This document shows, in pieces, positions 45,360 to 54,249 of a stretch of 64,000 nt of DNA; within the stretch, counting starts at the first letter, position 1, and each line of letters opens with the position of its first letter. Source of the stretch: Oscillibacter sp041859815 (GTDB taxonomy: Bacteria > Bacillota > Clostridia > Oscillospirales > Oscillospiraceae); NCBI GenBank assembly GCA_041859815.1, contig JBFLFX010000001.1, forward strand, positions 1-64,000, given 5' to 3'. Made by a program: the position numbers and the translations under genes. The notes beneath the pieces are model-generated. The model was given only the letters and a program-made list of their open reading frames with translations. It was not told the DNA's origin and searched no databases.

Positions 45360-47831
45360 TCACAGCATATTGCACTGGTTTGCAAATTTGATTCTTTCCA
45401 ACTTGAAGTTTGACTCGGCAAGGGATGCGGCCCAGAGACTGACCATCTGATAAATCTGTGTTTTCATTTCATTTTTGGAAAGTACGCGGGTTTGTGTGGA
45501 ATCGGCACCGTTTATCTTGTCGTAATTTCTACGGCGTTTATACTCAAACCGTACAAGCTCTCCAAGCTCCTCCTCTGAAAAAGCCGGGTTCTCCGCCTTG
45601 TCATCGACATAGAGAACGTCGTATTGTATAAGCAAAAGCGCTTCAGGAATGTTTTTAACATGATCTCGGTAAAAGCCCTTTTGAAATTCGTCCAGCCTTT
45701 CCCATGGCATGGAAGTGTTATCGCCGGTAACGGCAATGGAATTTTCCAATACATTATATTTGTCCCGTAGCAGCTGCGCTATGATATCGACCTTTTCGCT
45801 AAAAATAGCATCGTGCATCATATATCTCAAGAACTGCTTTTCATCAAGATGAAGCTTAAGCTGCTCCTTTGGAGGCAAAGACGACTGCTCCCATTTTTTG
45901 GCCTGTGCCAATGTACTCATATCCATAATGGCTTCCACCGATCTTGATTCATGTTTGTATTTTGGTATTTTGAGCATAGCCCTGAGAACACCATCATCAA
46001 TCTGCGCTTCTCCCTTTTCGTTAATTAAATGCGGAAGCTTTTGTTCAATCAACGACCGAATCAGCATAGCCCTTCTAAGCATAAAGAGCTGGTCGTTGTC
46101 GTCGCTTTGATTAGGTCCGAGTATATTGATATAACCCCTCAAACGGCTAACAAAATCAGGCCCTTTGTTTGCTTTAAATTCATTCAAAAATATCCGCTTA
46201 TTGTCTTCGCCTTCAATTTTCTCTCCGCAAAATTCTGAAAACGAACTGCTGGTTCCTCCGACAAAAACGAAGATCGCCTTTCCGATCGGGTGAAAGGTTT
46301 CCTCGCCCCTGTAAACGCCATCCTGCATAGGAGACAGAAAATATTTTAGCCATCCGAGGTTTCCTTCAAAGTAAGTGTCGAATTCGTCAAACACAACAAG
46401 CGGAATTTTCCCCATAAGATTTAAATCACTTATTTTATGAAATGCCGTTTGTAGTTCAAGAGGTGTTGAAAATTGAGAAATATTATAATTCAGCTTTTGA
46501 ATGTCTTCAGGAAATGTGCTTGTTGCCATCTCGGTAAGCCCGTAGGATTTACCGGAACCCGGCGTTCCGAATATGGCGATGGATAGCGGACGAATAGTAT
46601 TCTTGGATGAGATATATTCCGAGATCAGATTGTGTATAGTTCGGTAGCTTTCAATTTCGATCCTGTCAACTGTTTTCAGCTTGCCGAATCTGGCGGTAGG
46701 GATACGCATAAGGACATTTTCCTCGCCGTTTTTAACCAGATCATAAGCCATTTGCGCAATACTCGCGGAACTTTTTCCTTGTAAAATGCACCAGCTGTCC
46801 TGATAGTCCCTGTTTAAAACACTTGGGATTTTTACGTCCTGTATATGATTCAGGATAGTCATATCGGTGGAATTCCGCTCAAATATTAGAGGGTTGGGGA
46901 AAAGGAAAGAATCCGGATTTCCCCCAAAACCATAATGAAAGCATTTTCTGATTGCATTCATCCCTTCACGAATGCCTTGGGAAATCAAGGTTGAAAGTTC
47001 ATCCGTTTCTTCTCCAAAAAAGGTGGCAGCGAGCCCCGCTACAAAGGCGGATGTAAGCCCGTACATTTTCCCCAAAGCCTTTTGCTCGAAGTCTCCCTCA
47101 AACTCATAAGGCAAAAAGTATAAGCGGGCTTCAGGATTGCTGTCATTTTTATAATAGATAACGCCTTCCAATCCAAACAGGACAATCAGATGTCTGCATT
47201 TTGACAGGAAAGACAGGCTCGGGTTATTGCTGAGCTGCCAGACGAAATCAAGGGCTGTCTTCTCCCAGGACAGGCTTTTGCTGATATTGACACCTTTTGA
47301 ACGGAGGTCGTCGGCATTAATGATGGCGATGGTGTTGTCATTTTGATACTGGCCTAATTGCTGCCAAAGAGCGCTTCTTCCAGTTGGATTATCCATTTTA
47401 TACAAAACAATCGGCGTTTCCCCTGGGCTTTTAATTGCAGACGGCCAGTAACTCTCATCGTTATTAAAACCATTGTTTTCGTCATCTATGATAACGATTC
47501 GGGCATCAGAAGCATCGTCTTCTATAGGAAGCAGCCCCGGATTCCCGCTTGCCGTGCCGGAGAGCCCCATAAACCGGCCCACTCTGTAGACCTTTTCCTT
47601 TTTCCTATCGGCAGAAGAAGGAAAAGGTTCGATCTCAACAAATGAGTGTAAAAAACGATCGGTATAAGGACCGATGCCCTTTGGAATAGACGGAGAAATA
47701 ATCTGTTTTCCGGTCGCCAACGCAGTCATTTCCGCCAAAAGCAATGATTCACCCGGCTTAGATATACTGTGCAAATTAGTTCTATTTTTCCAGTTTAAAC
47801 CTTCATGTCCCTGTGGCAGCACACTCCACAT
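45360..47831 (-). CDS. Large AAA ATPase with PfkB-like N-terminal fold and RyR-like C-terminal domain
   Basis: At least 823 residues. N-terminal ~270: a ribokinase/PfkB-like pattern (IINADDLRSKG, HLIVLFGLEGVIYY, and GLTSAFVAGLAA where sugar kinases have GAGDAFVAG; the catalytic Asp is replaced by Ser). Middle: a AAA-type P-loop, Walker A GTPGSGKS at 422-429 and Walker B LVVFDEFD at 478-485. C-terminal: PWERLDEFQKGFYRDHVKNI near 709-728, the core of prokaryotic RyR domains. The first ATG has no ribosome binding site. The frame stays open upstream, reading KIVVTGDICINTL like a PfkB first strand, to a position 9 bases after AAGGAGG where the codon is ATA. The true start is therefore unclear. RyR and AAA combinations occur in proposed nucleotide-signalling conflict systems; a defence or stress role is inference. 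No partner gene is on the same strand. Confidence 0.75.
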   Translation of the reverse strand: MWSVLPQGHEGLNWKNRTNLHSISKPGESLLLAEMTALATGKQIISPSIPKGIGPYTDRFLHSFVEIEPFPSSADRKKEKVYRVGRFMGLSGTASGNPGLLPIEDDASDARIVIIDDENNGFNNDESYWPSAIKSPGETPIVLYKMDNPTGRSALWQQLGQYQNDNTIAIINADDLRSKGVNISKSLSWEKTALDFVWQLSNNPSLSFLSKCRHLIVLFGLEGVIYYKNDSNPEARLYFLPYEFEGDFEQKALGKMYGLTSAFVAGLAATFFGEETDELSTLISQGIREGMNAIRKCFHYGFGGNPDSFLFPNPLIFERNSTDMTILNHIQDVKIPSVLNRDYQDSWCILQGKSSASIAQMAYDLVKNGEENVLMRIPTARFGKLKTVDRIEIESYRTIHNLISEYISSKNTIRPLSIAIFGTPGSGKSYGLTEMATSTFPEDIQKLNYNISQFSTPLELQTAFHKISDLNLMGKIPLVVFDEFDTYFEGNLGWLKYFLSPMQDGVYRGEETFHPIGKAIFVFVGGTSSSFSEFCGEKIEGEDNKRIFLNEFKANKGPDFVSRLRGYINILGPNQSDDNDQLFMLRRAMLIRSLIEQKLPHLINEKGEAQIDDGVLRAMLKIPKYKHESRSVEAIMDMSTLAQAKKWEQSSLPPKEQLKLHLDEKQFLRYMMHDAIFSEKVDIIAQLLRDKYNVLENSIAVTGDNTSMPWERLDEFQKGFYRDHVKNIPEALLLIQYDVLYVDDKAENPAFSEEELGELVRFEYKRRRNYDKINGADSTQTRVLSKNEMKTQIYQMVSLWAASLAESNFKLERIKFANQCNML

Positions 47832-48188
47832 CAGGGTATTGATACATATATCGCCCGTAACGACAATTTTAGTCTCTTGATTTTTTATTTTAAATAACCT
47901 CCTTGTTTTTGCGCTTTTTGGCTTACCTTGCTGAGCAGGGCTTAACGTACTAACTATTTGTAGAGAAAATTAAAATCACAAACGCCACAGGCGCAATAAA
48001 TCTGTATTTAACTGCAATCGTTTTTTCAAGGGATCTCATCATATCACATAAACAGTTTAAATGATACAAATATATTGATAAATAATAAATAAAATAATTC
48101 TAATAATTATTTGAATATTATGTTGACATATTATTCTGATTGGTATATGATGCATTTAGATAAAAGAAAAATATAGGAGAAAACAACA
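47832..48188. promoter_or_regulatory. Divergent AT-rich region with a consensus promoter for the antitoxin/SPFH operon
   Basis: On the plus strand TTGACA at 48123-48128 and TATGAT at 48146-48151 are spaced 17 bases, 38 bases upstream of the Phd-type gene. The left part contains the minus-strand leader of the large ATPase gene (AAGGAGG at about 47899-47905). Confidence 0.7.
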
Positions 48189-48470
48189 ATGAATATTTCT
48201 GCAAAGGCGATCGTCTCAAACTCCGATATGATAAAAAACTATAAAGGCTGCCGGGAAAAAGCAGAAAGTTTCGGTAAGATTTTTGTCTTGAAAAACAACC
48301 AGCCGGACGCCGTTTTATTTTCCATTACCGAATATGAAAGGCTTTCAGGTTTTATTGAGTATATGGAAAGCCTTGAAGATCAAGATATGGAAAAAGTCAT
48401 CGAGTCGTTGCCAAAGGAAGGAATCCGCAGAGGATACTCATTTGACCATTTAAAAAATGATTTAAAATAA
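48189..48470 (+). CDS. Phd/YefM-type antitoxin, no toxin partner seen
   Basis: A 93-residue protein. ISAKAIVSNSDMIKNYKGCR and GKIFVLKNNQPDAVLFSITE are the beta-hairpin and core of the Phd/YefM fold, followed by an acidic helical tail that would neutralise a toxin. The next downstream genes are membrane proteins, not a RelE/Doc toxin, so it is an orphan or a regulator of this operon. ATAGGAG lies 11 bases before the ATG. Confidence 0.75.
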   Translation: MNISAKAIVSNSDMIKNYKGCREKAESFGKIFVLKNNQPDAVLFSITEYERLSGFIEYMESLEDQDMEKVIESLPKEGIRRGYSFDHLKNDLK

Positions 48471-48564
48471 AGCACAGCGGTAGGAAATAATTTAAATAAA
48501 CACTCGAAACCTTTTATATAGAGAAAATATATAGGACCATTCATTAGAAAAGAGGGGCTTCATT

Positions 48565-48738
48565 ATGCTTTTGAAAGATCATTCATCAGACTGCGAAAAA
48601 AGTCTAAAAGTGCGAGTTAGTTGGCTTGTCGCCGGTATGGGTATTGCAATTACTTCCATCTCGGCAATAGAAGTTCTTCTTGCTGTAAGGCGGAAAAAGA
48701 AAGCGCAAAATGAATTATTAAATAAGGAAACGATATAA
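48565..48738 (+). CDS. Small single-span membrane protein
   Basis: A 57-residue protein with a central hydrophobic helix (WLVAGMGIAITSISAIEVLL) followed by a basic cytoplasmic tail (AVRRKKKAQ). GAGGGG precedes the ATG. Its TAA overlaps the ATG of the SPFH gene (TAATG), so it is translationally coupled and is probably a partner or accessory of the SPFH protein. Confidence 0.6.
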   Translation: MLLKDHSSDCEKSLKVRVSWLVAGMGIAITSISAIEVLLAVRRKKKAQNELLNKETI

Positions 48739-49628
48739 TGAGCTTTACAGTTATTATTGCCGGTATTCTGATACTTGCATTTGTTGTTTTCTTCGCTGGC
48801 ATCCGAGTCGTAAGGCCGACAGAACGCGGGTTGATAGAGACGCTTGGAAAATATACAAAATTCGCGCTTCCGGGATTCCATTGGGTGATTCCCGTAATAC
48901 AGCGGCTTTACCGGATCAACATCACCGAGCAGATGGTCAATGCCGAGCCGCAGGAGATTATCACAAACGACAACCTGAACGCTACTGTGGACGCTCAGAT
49001 CTACTTCAAGGTTAGGCAGGATGAGGAAAGTGTCAAAAGTTCCCAGTACAACGCCGCGAATTACAAATATCAAATCGTCAATCTTGCAAGAACGACCCTG
49101 AGGAATATCATCGGCACCATGTCGCTGCGCTCCGCCAACAGCGAAAGGGGAAAAATCAACACCGATCTCCTTCATACTCTTGAAGTCGAAACAGGAAAAT
49201 GGGGCATCGAGATCGTCCGGGCGGAACTCAAAGAAATCGATCCTCCGAAGGACGTTCAGGAGACGATGAATAAGGTGGTCAAGGCCGAAAACGAAAAGAT
49301 CGCGGCTATCGATTTTGCAACCGCCGCAGAGACGAATGCGGACGGCCTGAAAAGGGCTGAGATCAAGAAAGCTGAAGGCATAAGGCAGTCGCGAATCCTG
49401 GAAGCCGAAGGAGAAGCGCAGGCCATCAAGTTGGTTAACGAATCGGCGGAGAAATATTTTGTGGGGAATGCACAGCTTCTGAGAAAATTACAGGCGACTG
49501 AGACATCGCTGAAAAACAATGCAAAAATTGTCGTTCCCACCGGCACGGAGCTGGTCAACGTGATCGGTGAGCTTGCGGGGGTTTTGCCGATTGAGAAGCC
49601 TGCTGCAAAGGCTCTGTCGAGAACATGA
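48738..49628 (+). CDS. SPFH/band 7 domain membrane protein (stomatin/QmcA-like)
   Basis: A 296-residue protein: N-terminal transmembrane helix (residues 3-22), then the SPFH domain with VVRPTERGLIETLGKY, LPGFHWVIPVIQRLYRINI and DNLNATVDAQIYFKV, and a C-terminal Ala/Glu-rich helical region (EAEGEAQAIKLVNESAEKY). The family forms membrane-bound ring or cage oligomers that organise proteases or membrane domains. It overlaps the upstream small membrane gene and the downstream GH130 gene (ATGA), an unusual coupling with a carbohydrate enzyme. Confidence 0.9.
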   Translation: MSFTVIIAGILILAFVVFFAGIRVVRPTERGLIETLGKYTKFALPGFHWVIPVIQRLYRINITEQMVNAEPQEIITNDNLNATVDAQIYFKVRQDEESVKSSQYNAANYKYQIVNLARTTLRNIIGTMSLRSANSERGKINTDLLHTLEVETGKWGIEIVRAELKEIDPPKDVQETMNKVVKAENEKIAAIDFATAAETNADGLKRAEIKKAEGIRQSRILEAEGEAQAIKLVNESAEKYFVGNAQLLRKLQATETSLKNNAKIVVPTGTELVNVIGELAGVLPIEKPAAKALSRT

Positions 49629-50626
49629 ATATGCCGCGCTTTCAATCAAGACTGAAAAGCTATGATAATACATATAAAGACCTGTTCGTCCGCCATCAGA
49701 ACAATCCAATTTTGACTGCCGAAGACTGGCCGTATCCGGTGAATACGGTATTCAATCCCGCGGCAACATATTTTCAAAACAAGGTGCTACTGCTGACCCG
49801 TGCGGAAGACCGAAGGGGATTTTCCCATTTCACAAAAGCCGTCAGCGAAAAAGGTGTTGTCAACTGGATGGTGGATACGCAGCCCACGTTTGAATCGGAC
49901 CCGGAAAATTATCCTGAAGAGGCATGGGGAATTGAGGATCCAAGAATTACTCGGCTTGACGAACTGGACGCATGGGCAATCACCTATACCGCATATTCAA
50001 AATCCGGTCCCATGGTATCTCTTGCGCTGACAAAGGACTTTCAGACGTTTGAGAGGATGGGTCCCATCCTGCCCCCGGAAGATAAGGATGCCGCTTTATT
50101 TCCAAGGAGAATTGATGGCAAGTGGGTTTTGATTCACAGGCCAATTGTTACCTGCAGCGAACCCGGTGCGCATATCTGGGCATCAGATTCGGTTGACTTA
50201 AAGAACTGGAGCAATCACAGAATCCTCATTCCTGCGCGGGCAGGCGCCTGGTGGGATGCAAGCAAGGTCGGTTTGAGCGCGCAGCCGCTTGAAACACCGG
50301 AGGGCTGGCTGATTCTGTATCATGGCGTGAGACTGACCGCGGCGGGAGCCATCTACCGCTTGGGGCTGGCGCTTCTTGATCTTGAAAATCCGTTCAATGT
50401 TTTGCGAAGAAGCGACGAGTGGATATTCGGGCCTCAGGAATCTTATGAAAAAGAGGGCGACGTGGGCGGAGCCGTATTCCCGTGCGGATGGATACTCGAC
50501 CGCGAAACAGGAAAGGTCAGAATGTATTACGGTGCCGCGGATACCTGCATTGCTCTTGCCACGGCAAATCTGAACGATTTACTTGAGTATATTAAATCCT
50601 GTCCGGAAGTGAAACAGGAAATATAA
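49625..50626 (+). CDS. GH130 family mannoside phosphorylase/hydrolase
   Basis: A 333-residue five-bladed beta-propeller enzyme. The opening NNPILTAEDWPYPVNTVFNP, the catalytic GIEDPRIT segment (Asp105) and the phosphate-site region (LIHRP, YHGV) follow GH130. Its length without an N-terminal extension fits beta-1,2- or beta-1,4-mannoside phosphorylases, which release mannose-1-phosphate from short mannosides in the cytoplasm. No signal peptide. It is coupled to the SPFH gene and followed by a terminator, then by mannose activation and transfer genes. Confidence 0.88.
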   Translation: MNMPRFQSRLKSYDNTYKDLFVRHQNNPILTAEDWPYPVNTVFNPAATYFQNKVLLLTRAEDRRGFSHFTKAVSEKGVVNWMVDTQPTFESDPENYPEEAWGIEDPRITRLDELDAWAITYTAYSKSGPMVSLALTKDFQTFERMGPILPPEDKDAALFPRRIDGKWVLIHRPIVTCSEPGAHIWASDSVDLKNWSNHRILIPARAGAWWDASKVGLSAQPLETPEGWLILYHGVRLTAAGAIYRLGLALLDLENPFNVLRRSDEWIFGPQESYEKEGDVGGAVFPCGWILDRETGKVRMYYGAADTCIALATANLNDLLEYIKSCPEVKQEI

Positions 50627-50668
50627 TAAGAATATATTAAGAATGTTATTGCAAATATTATATGATGT

Positions 50669-50708
50669 CCGAGCCTGTTTTCCTTTCAGAAAACAGGCTC
50701 GGTTTTTT
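50669..50708 (+). terminator. Rho-independent terminator
   Basis: A 14-bp perfect stem (50669-50682 with 50689-50702) followed by six T. It ends the SPFH-GH130 transcript 43 bases past the GH130 stop. Confidence 0.93.
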
Positions 50709-50813
50709 GGCGCTGCATACGTAAAATTTGATGTCCGCGGCGATAGTAATAAATTTGGTATTACGCATATCTGATGGTAGATGGAAACGCCAACATATGT
50801 GGAAAGGGGAAAA

Positions 50814-51896
50814 ATGAAAGCATTATTTCTTGCCGGCGGAATGGGGACAAGGCTTAGGCCTTTAACCGATAAGATTCCTAAACCGATGGTTCCGATTATG
50901 AACAAGCCATTACTTGAGCGGAGTATGGAGAATCTCAAAAAATGCGGGATAAATCAAATTGTTATCAGTACCTGCTACAAGTCCCAATATATAGAAAAAT
51001 ATTTCGGAGACGGCAGCAAGTTTGGGCTCAAAATCGAGTATATCCGCGAGGATACTCCTTTGGGAACGGGCGGCGCCATTAAAAATACCGGGCACTTATT
51101 TGATGATACCTTTTTGGTTTTCAATGCGGATATCCTTTGCAACATGGATTTCATGGAACTTGTAAAATTCCACAAATCAAAATTGGCTGCCGTTACGATT
51201 GCCGTCACCCGGGTAAGCAATCCCTCCGCATATGGCGTGATCGAATATGATAAAAACGGATATGCGCTCTCTTTTACAGAGAAGCCGAAAGCCGATGAAA
51301 TTAAGTCCGATTATATCAACGCGGGAGTTTATGTGCTTGAGCCTGAAGTGCTTGGGGAAATTCCAAATGACCGACCGGTATCGGTAGAGCGTGAAATATT
51401 CCCCTTGCTATTGCGAAAAGGACACAAGGTCGCTGTATATAACGGCTGCTCCTACTGGATGGATATCGGTACACCGGAAAAATATCTTCAGACGCATGAA
51501 GACATCATGGCCGGAGATTGCCGGCTGTCAGGAGTTCGGTTTAACAGCTTAGGCGTTATAAAAGGCTCCCAATCCGCCATAAACATCACTGCCGTAATTA
51601 CCGGTCCTGTGTATATCGGTGATCGTGTGAAAATCGGGGCATATGCAAAAGTCGGGCCGAATGCGGTAATTGGAGACGACGTACGCATTCATGCGGGCGG
51701 CAGCGTAAGCAACAGCATACTCTGGAACAATGCAGACATAGGAAGTCTCGCTGAAATGGACGGCATGGTTGCCGCTTCCAATTTTAAAATCCAGTGCGGA
51801 ACCATTCCTCACGATAACACTTTGACCAGCAAAATAAATATAAAGTCTGACGGAAAAGCACTGGGAAAAGAGCTGATGCTCGGCGCAAGACTATAA
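50814..51896 (+). CDS. Sugar-1-phosphate nucleotidyltransferase (mannose-1-phosphate guanylyltransferase-like)
   Basis: A 360-residue protein. The N-terminal nucleotidyltransferase domain has LAGGMGTRLRPLTDKIPKPM and the downstream DTPLGTGGAIKN and NADIL motifs; the C-terminal part has left-handed beta-helix hexapeptide repeats (ITGPVYIGDRVKIGAYAKVG). It makes an NDP-sugar; the locus (GH130, phosphohexomutase, mannose-6-phosphate isomerase) favours GDP-mannose but glucose donors are possible. AAAGGGG lies 6 bases before the ATG at 50814. Confidence 0.85.
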   Translation: MKALFLAGGMGTRLRPLTDKIPKPMVPIMNKPLLERSMENLKKCGINQIVISTCYKSQYIEKYFGDGSKFGLKIEYIREDTPLGTGGAIKNTGHLFDDTFLVFNADILCNMDFMELVKFHKSKLAAVTIAVTRVSNPSAYGVIEYDKNGYALSFTEKPKADEIKSDYINAGVYVLEPEVLGEIPNDRPVSVEREIFPLLLRKGHKVAVYNGCSYWMDIGTPEKYLQTHEDIMAGDCRLSGVRFNSLGVIKGSQSAINITAVITGPVYIGDRVKIGAYAKVGPNAVIGDDVRIHAGGSVSNSILWNNADIGSLAEMDGMVAASNFKIQCGTIPHDNTLTSKINIKSDGKALGKELMLGARL

Positions 51897-51947
51897 TGCT
51901 GATTTTTTTCTGCCGCGCACCGACAAAAAGAAAAAGGAGTAACCAAT

Positions 51948-53126
51948 TTGATTTCTGAAATAACTATGAATATTGCATTTTTAAGTACATATCCGCCCAG
52001 AGAGTGCGGCCTTGCAACCTTTACACAGGATCTTGTAATGCAGCTGGGCAGGATGCATCCGGCAGGACGGAGCGGGATCATCGCCGTCAGCAACGAAAGT
52101 TTGCGGTATGATGATAACGTCATCATGGAGCTTGCGCAGAATGACAGGAGCAGCTATACGCAGACGGCAAGCAAGCTGAATAATTCGGATATCGACCTTT
52201 TAGTCATCGAGCATGAGTTCGGCATCTATGGCGGTGAACGGGGCGAATATTTGCTGGATCTTATAGACAACCTGAAAATCCCTTTCGTAACGACGCTGCA
52301 TACCGTGCTCCCAGAGCCGGATGCCAAACAACGGTATATTCTGAATGTCCTTGGTCAAAAGGGCGACAAAATAGTCACAATGGCAAAAAATACGGTTAAC
52401 ATATTGGAAAATGTCTATGGGATCGATCCGTCGAAGATAGCGGTAATCAACCACGGCGTGCCATATATGCCCATGGAATGCAGAGAAACTTTAAAGGCTG
52501 AGAGTGGGTTGGAATACCGGTTCGTTATCAGCACGTTCGGCCTGCTCGGTCCTGGGAAAGGATTGGAATACGGGATCGAAGCGGTTGCGGATGTGGCAAA
52601 GAAGCACAAAAATGTGCTTTATTATATCCTCGGTCAGACTCATCCCGCAGTCAAAAAAGAATCGGGAGAAGATTACCGCGAGTCTTTAGAAGCGATGGTT
52701 GCAAACCTGGGGATCAGCGACAATGTAGTATTTGTAAATGCGTATCTGACGAAAGCGGAAATCATCCGATACCTGATGCTTTCCGATATTTATATGACTC
52801 CTTATCTAAACAAGGATCAGGCGGTGAGCGGGACGCTGGCCTACGCCGCCGGGTATGGCCGTGTGATCGTTTCAACACCATACAGTTACGCAAAAGAGAT
52901 GCTGTCGCATGGCAGAGGCTTACTTACAAAGTTCAGGGATTCGGAATCAATTGCGGGCTGCATCGAATACGTGCTTGACCACCCGGAGGAAAAGAAACAA
53001 ATGGAACAGAAAACATTAGAAACGGGAAAAACAATGATGTGGGAGAACGTGGGGGAACAATATCAAACTTTGTTTGCAAGCATTATAAAGCATAATATAA
53101 AGGCAAGGGATATGGTGACCGCATGA
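51948..53126 (+). CDS. GT4 family glycosyltransferase
   Basis: A 392-residue GT-B retaining glycosyltransferase. The N-terminal domain begins AFLSTYPPRECGLATFTQDL; the C-terminal domain has FVISTFGLLGPGKGLEYGIE and the donor site VSGTLAYAAGYGRVIVSTPY. No signal peptide. TTG at 51948 was chosen as the start because AAGGAG is 8 bases upstream; the next ATG (51966) is too far from it. It overlaps the next gene by ATGA. Probably transfers a hexose, most likely mannose, in the cytoplasm. Confidence 0.87.
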   Translation: MISEITMNIAFLSTYPPRECGLATFTQDLVMQLGRMHPAGRSGIIAVSNESLRYDDNVIMELAQNDRSSYTQTASKLNNSDIDLLVIEHEFGIYGGERGEYLLDLIDNLKIPFVTTLHTVLPEPDAKQRYILNVLGQKGDKIVTMAKNTVNILENVYGIDPSKIAVINHGVPYMPMECRETLKAESGLEYRFVISTFGLLGPGKGLEYGIEAVADVAKKHKNVLYYILGQTHPAVKKESGEDYRESLEAMVANLGISDNVVFVNAYLTKAEIIRYLMLSDIYMTPYLNKDQAVSGTLAYAAGYGRVIVSTPYSYAKEMLSHGRGLLTKFRDSESIAGCIEYVLDHPEEKKQMEQKTLETGKTMMWENVGEQYQTLFASIIKHNIKARDMVTA

Positions 53127-54169
53127 TAAAAGACAACAATCCAAGAATATTAAAGACAGCTCATGTTTTTCGTATGACCGACGATACGGGGATGCTCCAG
53201 CATTGTATTTATGGTACCCCCAATCGTTCAAAGGGATATACGTCCGATGACAATGCCAGAGCGCTCATCATGGCCGTAGAGTTTTATGGTCGGTACAGGG
53301 AAAAAGCTGTTGAGAGATTGATCACAAAGTACCTTTCCTTCCTGTGCTATGCTCAAAACCCAAACGGAACCTTCCGGAATTTCATGGCTTATAATCGTGA
53401 GTTCTCTGAAGAAAAATCATCTGAAGATTGCTTCGGCCGCTGCCTGTGGGCGTTGTGTTATACCTTTTCAGATCCTATAATTTCACAGAACGTGAAGAAA
53501 ACCGCATGGATTCTGGTTGAGAAGGCCATGCCGAATTGCATGAAGCTAATCTCACCAAGAGCGATCGCATATGTGATCATCGGACTGAAATGTTTGAACC
53601 AAGAGAAAACCAATAAATATATTTTAGAGCTGGCCAATACTCTTGCTGATCATTATGCGCATTACAATGACGGCGAATGGCATTGGTTTGAAGACAGCTT
53701 AACCTACTGCAATGCGACACTGCCATGGGCCATGATTGCGGCTTACCGAGTTACAAAAGTTGAACAGCACCGGCAAGTCGGATTTGAAAGCCTGAAATTT
53801 CTCGAGAGCAAGACCTTTCGTAACGGTTATTTTAAGCCGATCGGCTGCAAGGGATGGCTTTATAAGGGAAATGATCCCGCCGAATTTGACGAACAGCCTG
53901 TCGAAGCCTGTGAGGCAATACTCGCTTTTCTGGAAGCCTATGGATCCTCGGGAAATAAAGATTATCTTGAAAGGGCAAGAACCTGTTACTCCTGGTACCG
54001 TGGTAAAAATTCAAAGGGCCTCAGCCTTATCGACAACGAGACCGGCGGGTGCTACGACGCGATAACAGCGGAAGGATTAAACCTCAATCAGGGCGCGGAA
54101 AGTATAGTTTCCTTCTGGATAGCTTACTTGGAAATTAAAAAATATGAAAATAAAGAAAAGCAAAAATAA
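53123..54169 (+). CDS. Alpha/alpha-barrel protein associated with GT4 (glycosidase-like)
   Basis: A 348-residue protein with repeated helical hairpins and conserved aromatic/acidic motifs (KGYTSDDNARALIMAVEFY, SSEDCFGRCLWALCY, WHWFEDSLTYCNATLP, EFDEQPVEACEAILAFLEAY). These give a six-hairpin barrel like those of glycoside hydrolases or epimerases. Its relatives are often adjacent or fused to GT4 enzymes in mannoside loci; the reaction is unknown. It is translationally coupled to the GT4 gene. Confidence 0.75.
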   Translation: MIKDNNPRILKTAHVFRMTDDTGMLQHCIYGTPNRSKGYTSDDNARALIMAVEFYGRYREKAVERLITKYLSFLCYAQNPNGTFRNFMAYNREFSEEKSSEDCFGRCLWALCYTFSDPIISQNVKKTAWILVEKAMPNCMKLISPRAIAYVIIGLKCLNQEKTNKYILELANTLADHYAHYNDGEWHWFEDSLTYCNATLPWAMIAAYRVTKVEQHRQVGFESLKFLESKTFRNGYFKPIGCKGWLYKGNDPAEFDEQPVEACEAILAFLEAYGSSGNKDYLERARTCYSWYRGKNSKGLSLIDNETGGCYDAITAEGLNLNQGAESIVSFWIAYLEIKKYENKEKQK

Positions 54170-54176
54170 TCCGTGG

Positions 54177-54212
54177 AAAAATGTCTGACTTACGACAGTC
54201 AGACATTTTTTT
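54177..54212 (+). terminator. Rho-independent terminator or attenuator
   Basis: A stem AATGTCTGACT/AGTCAGACATT with loop TACGAC (54179-54207) followed by a run of seven T. It separates the glycosyltransferase pair from the phosphohexomutase gene, which starts 38 bases later, so some readthrough is likely. Confidence 0.88.
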
Positions 54213-54249
54213 ATTCCATGATCAAAACAAAGTGAAAGGCGATGATGCG

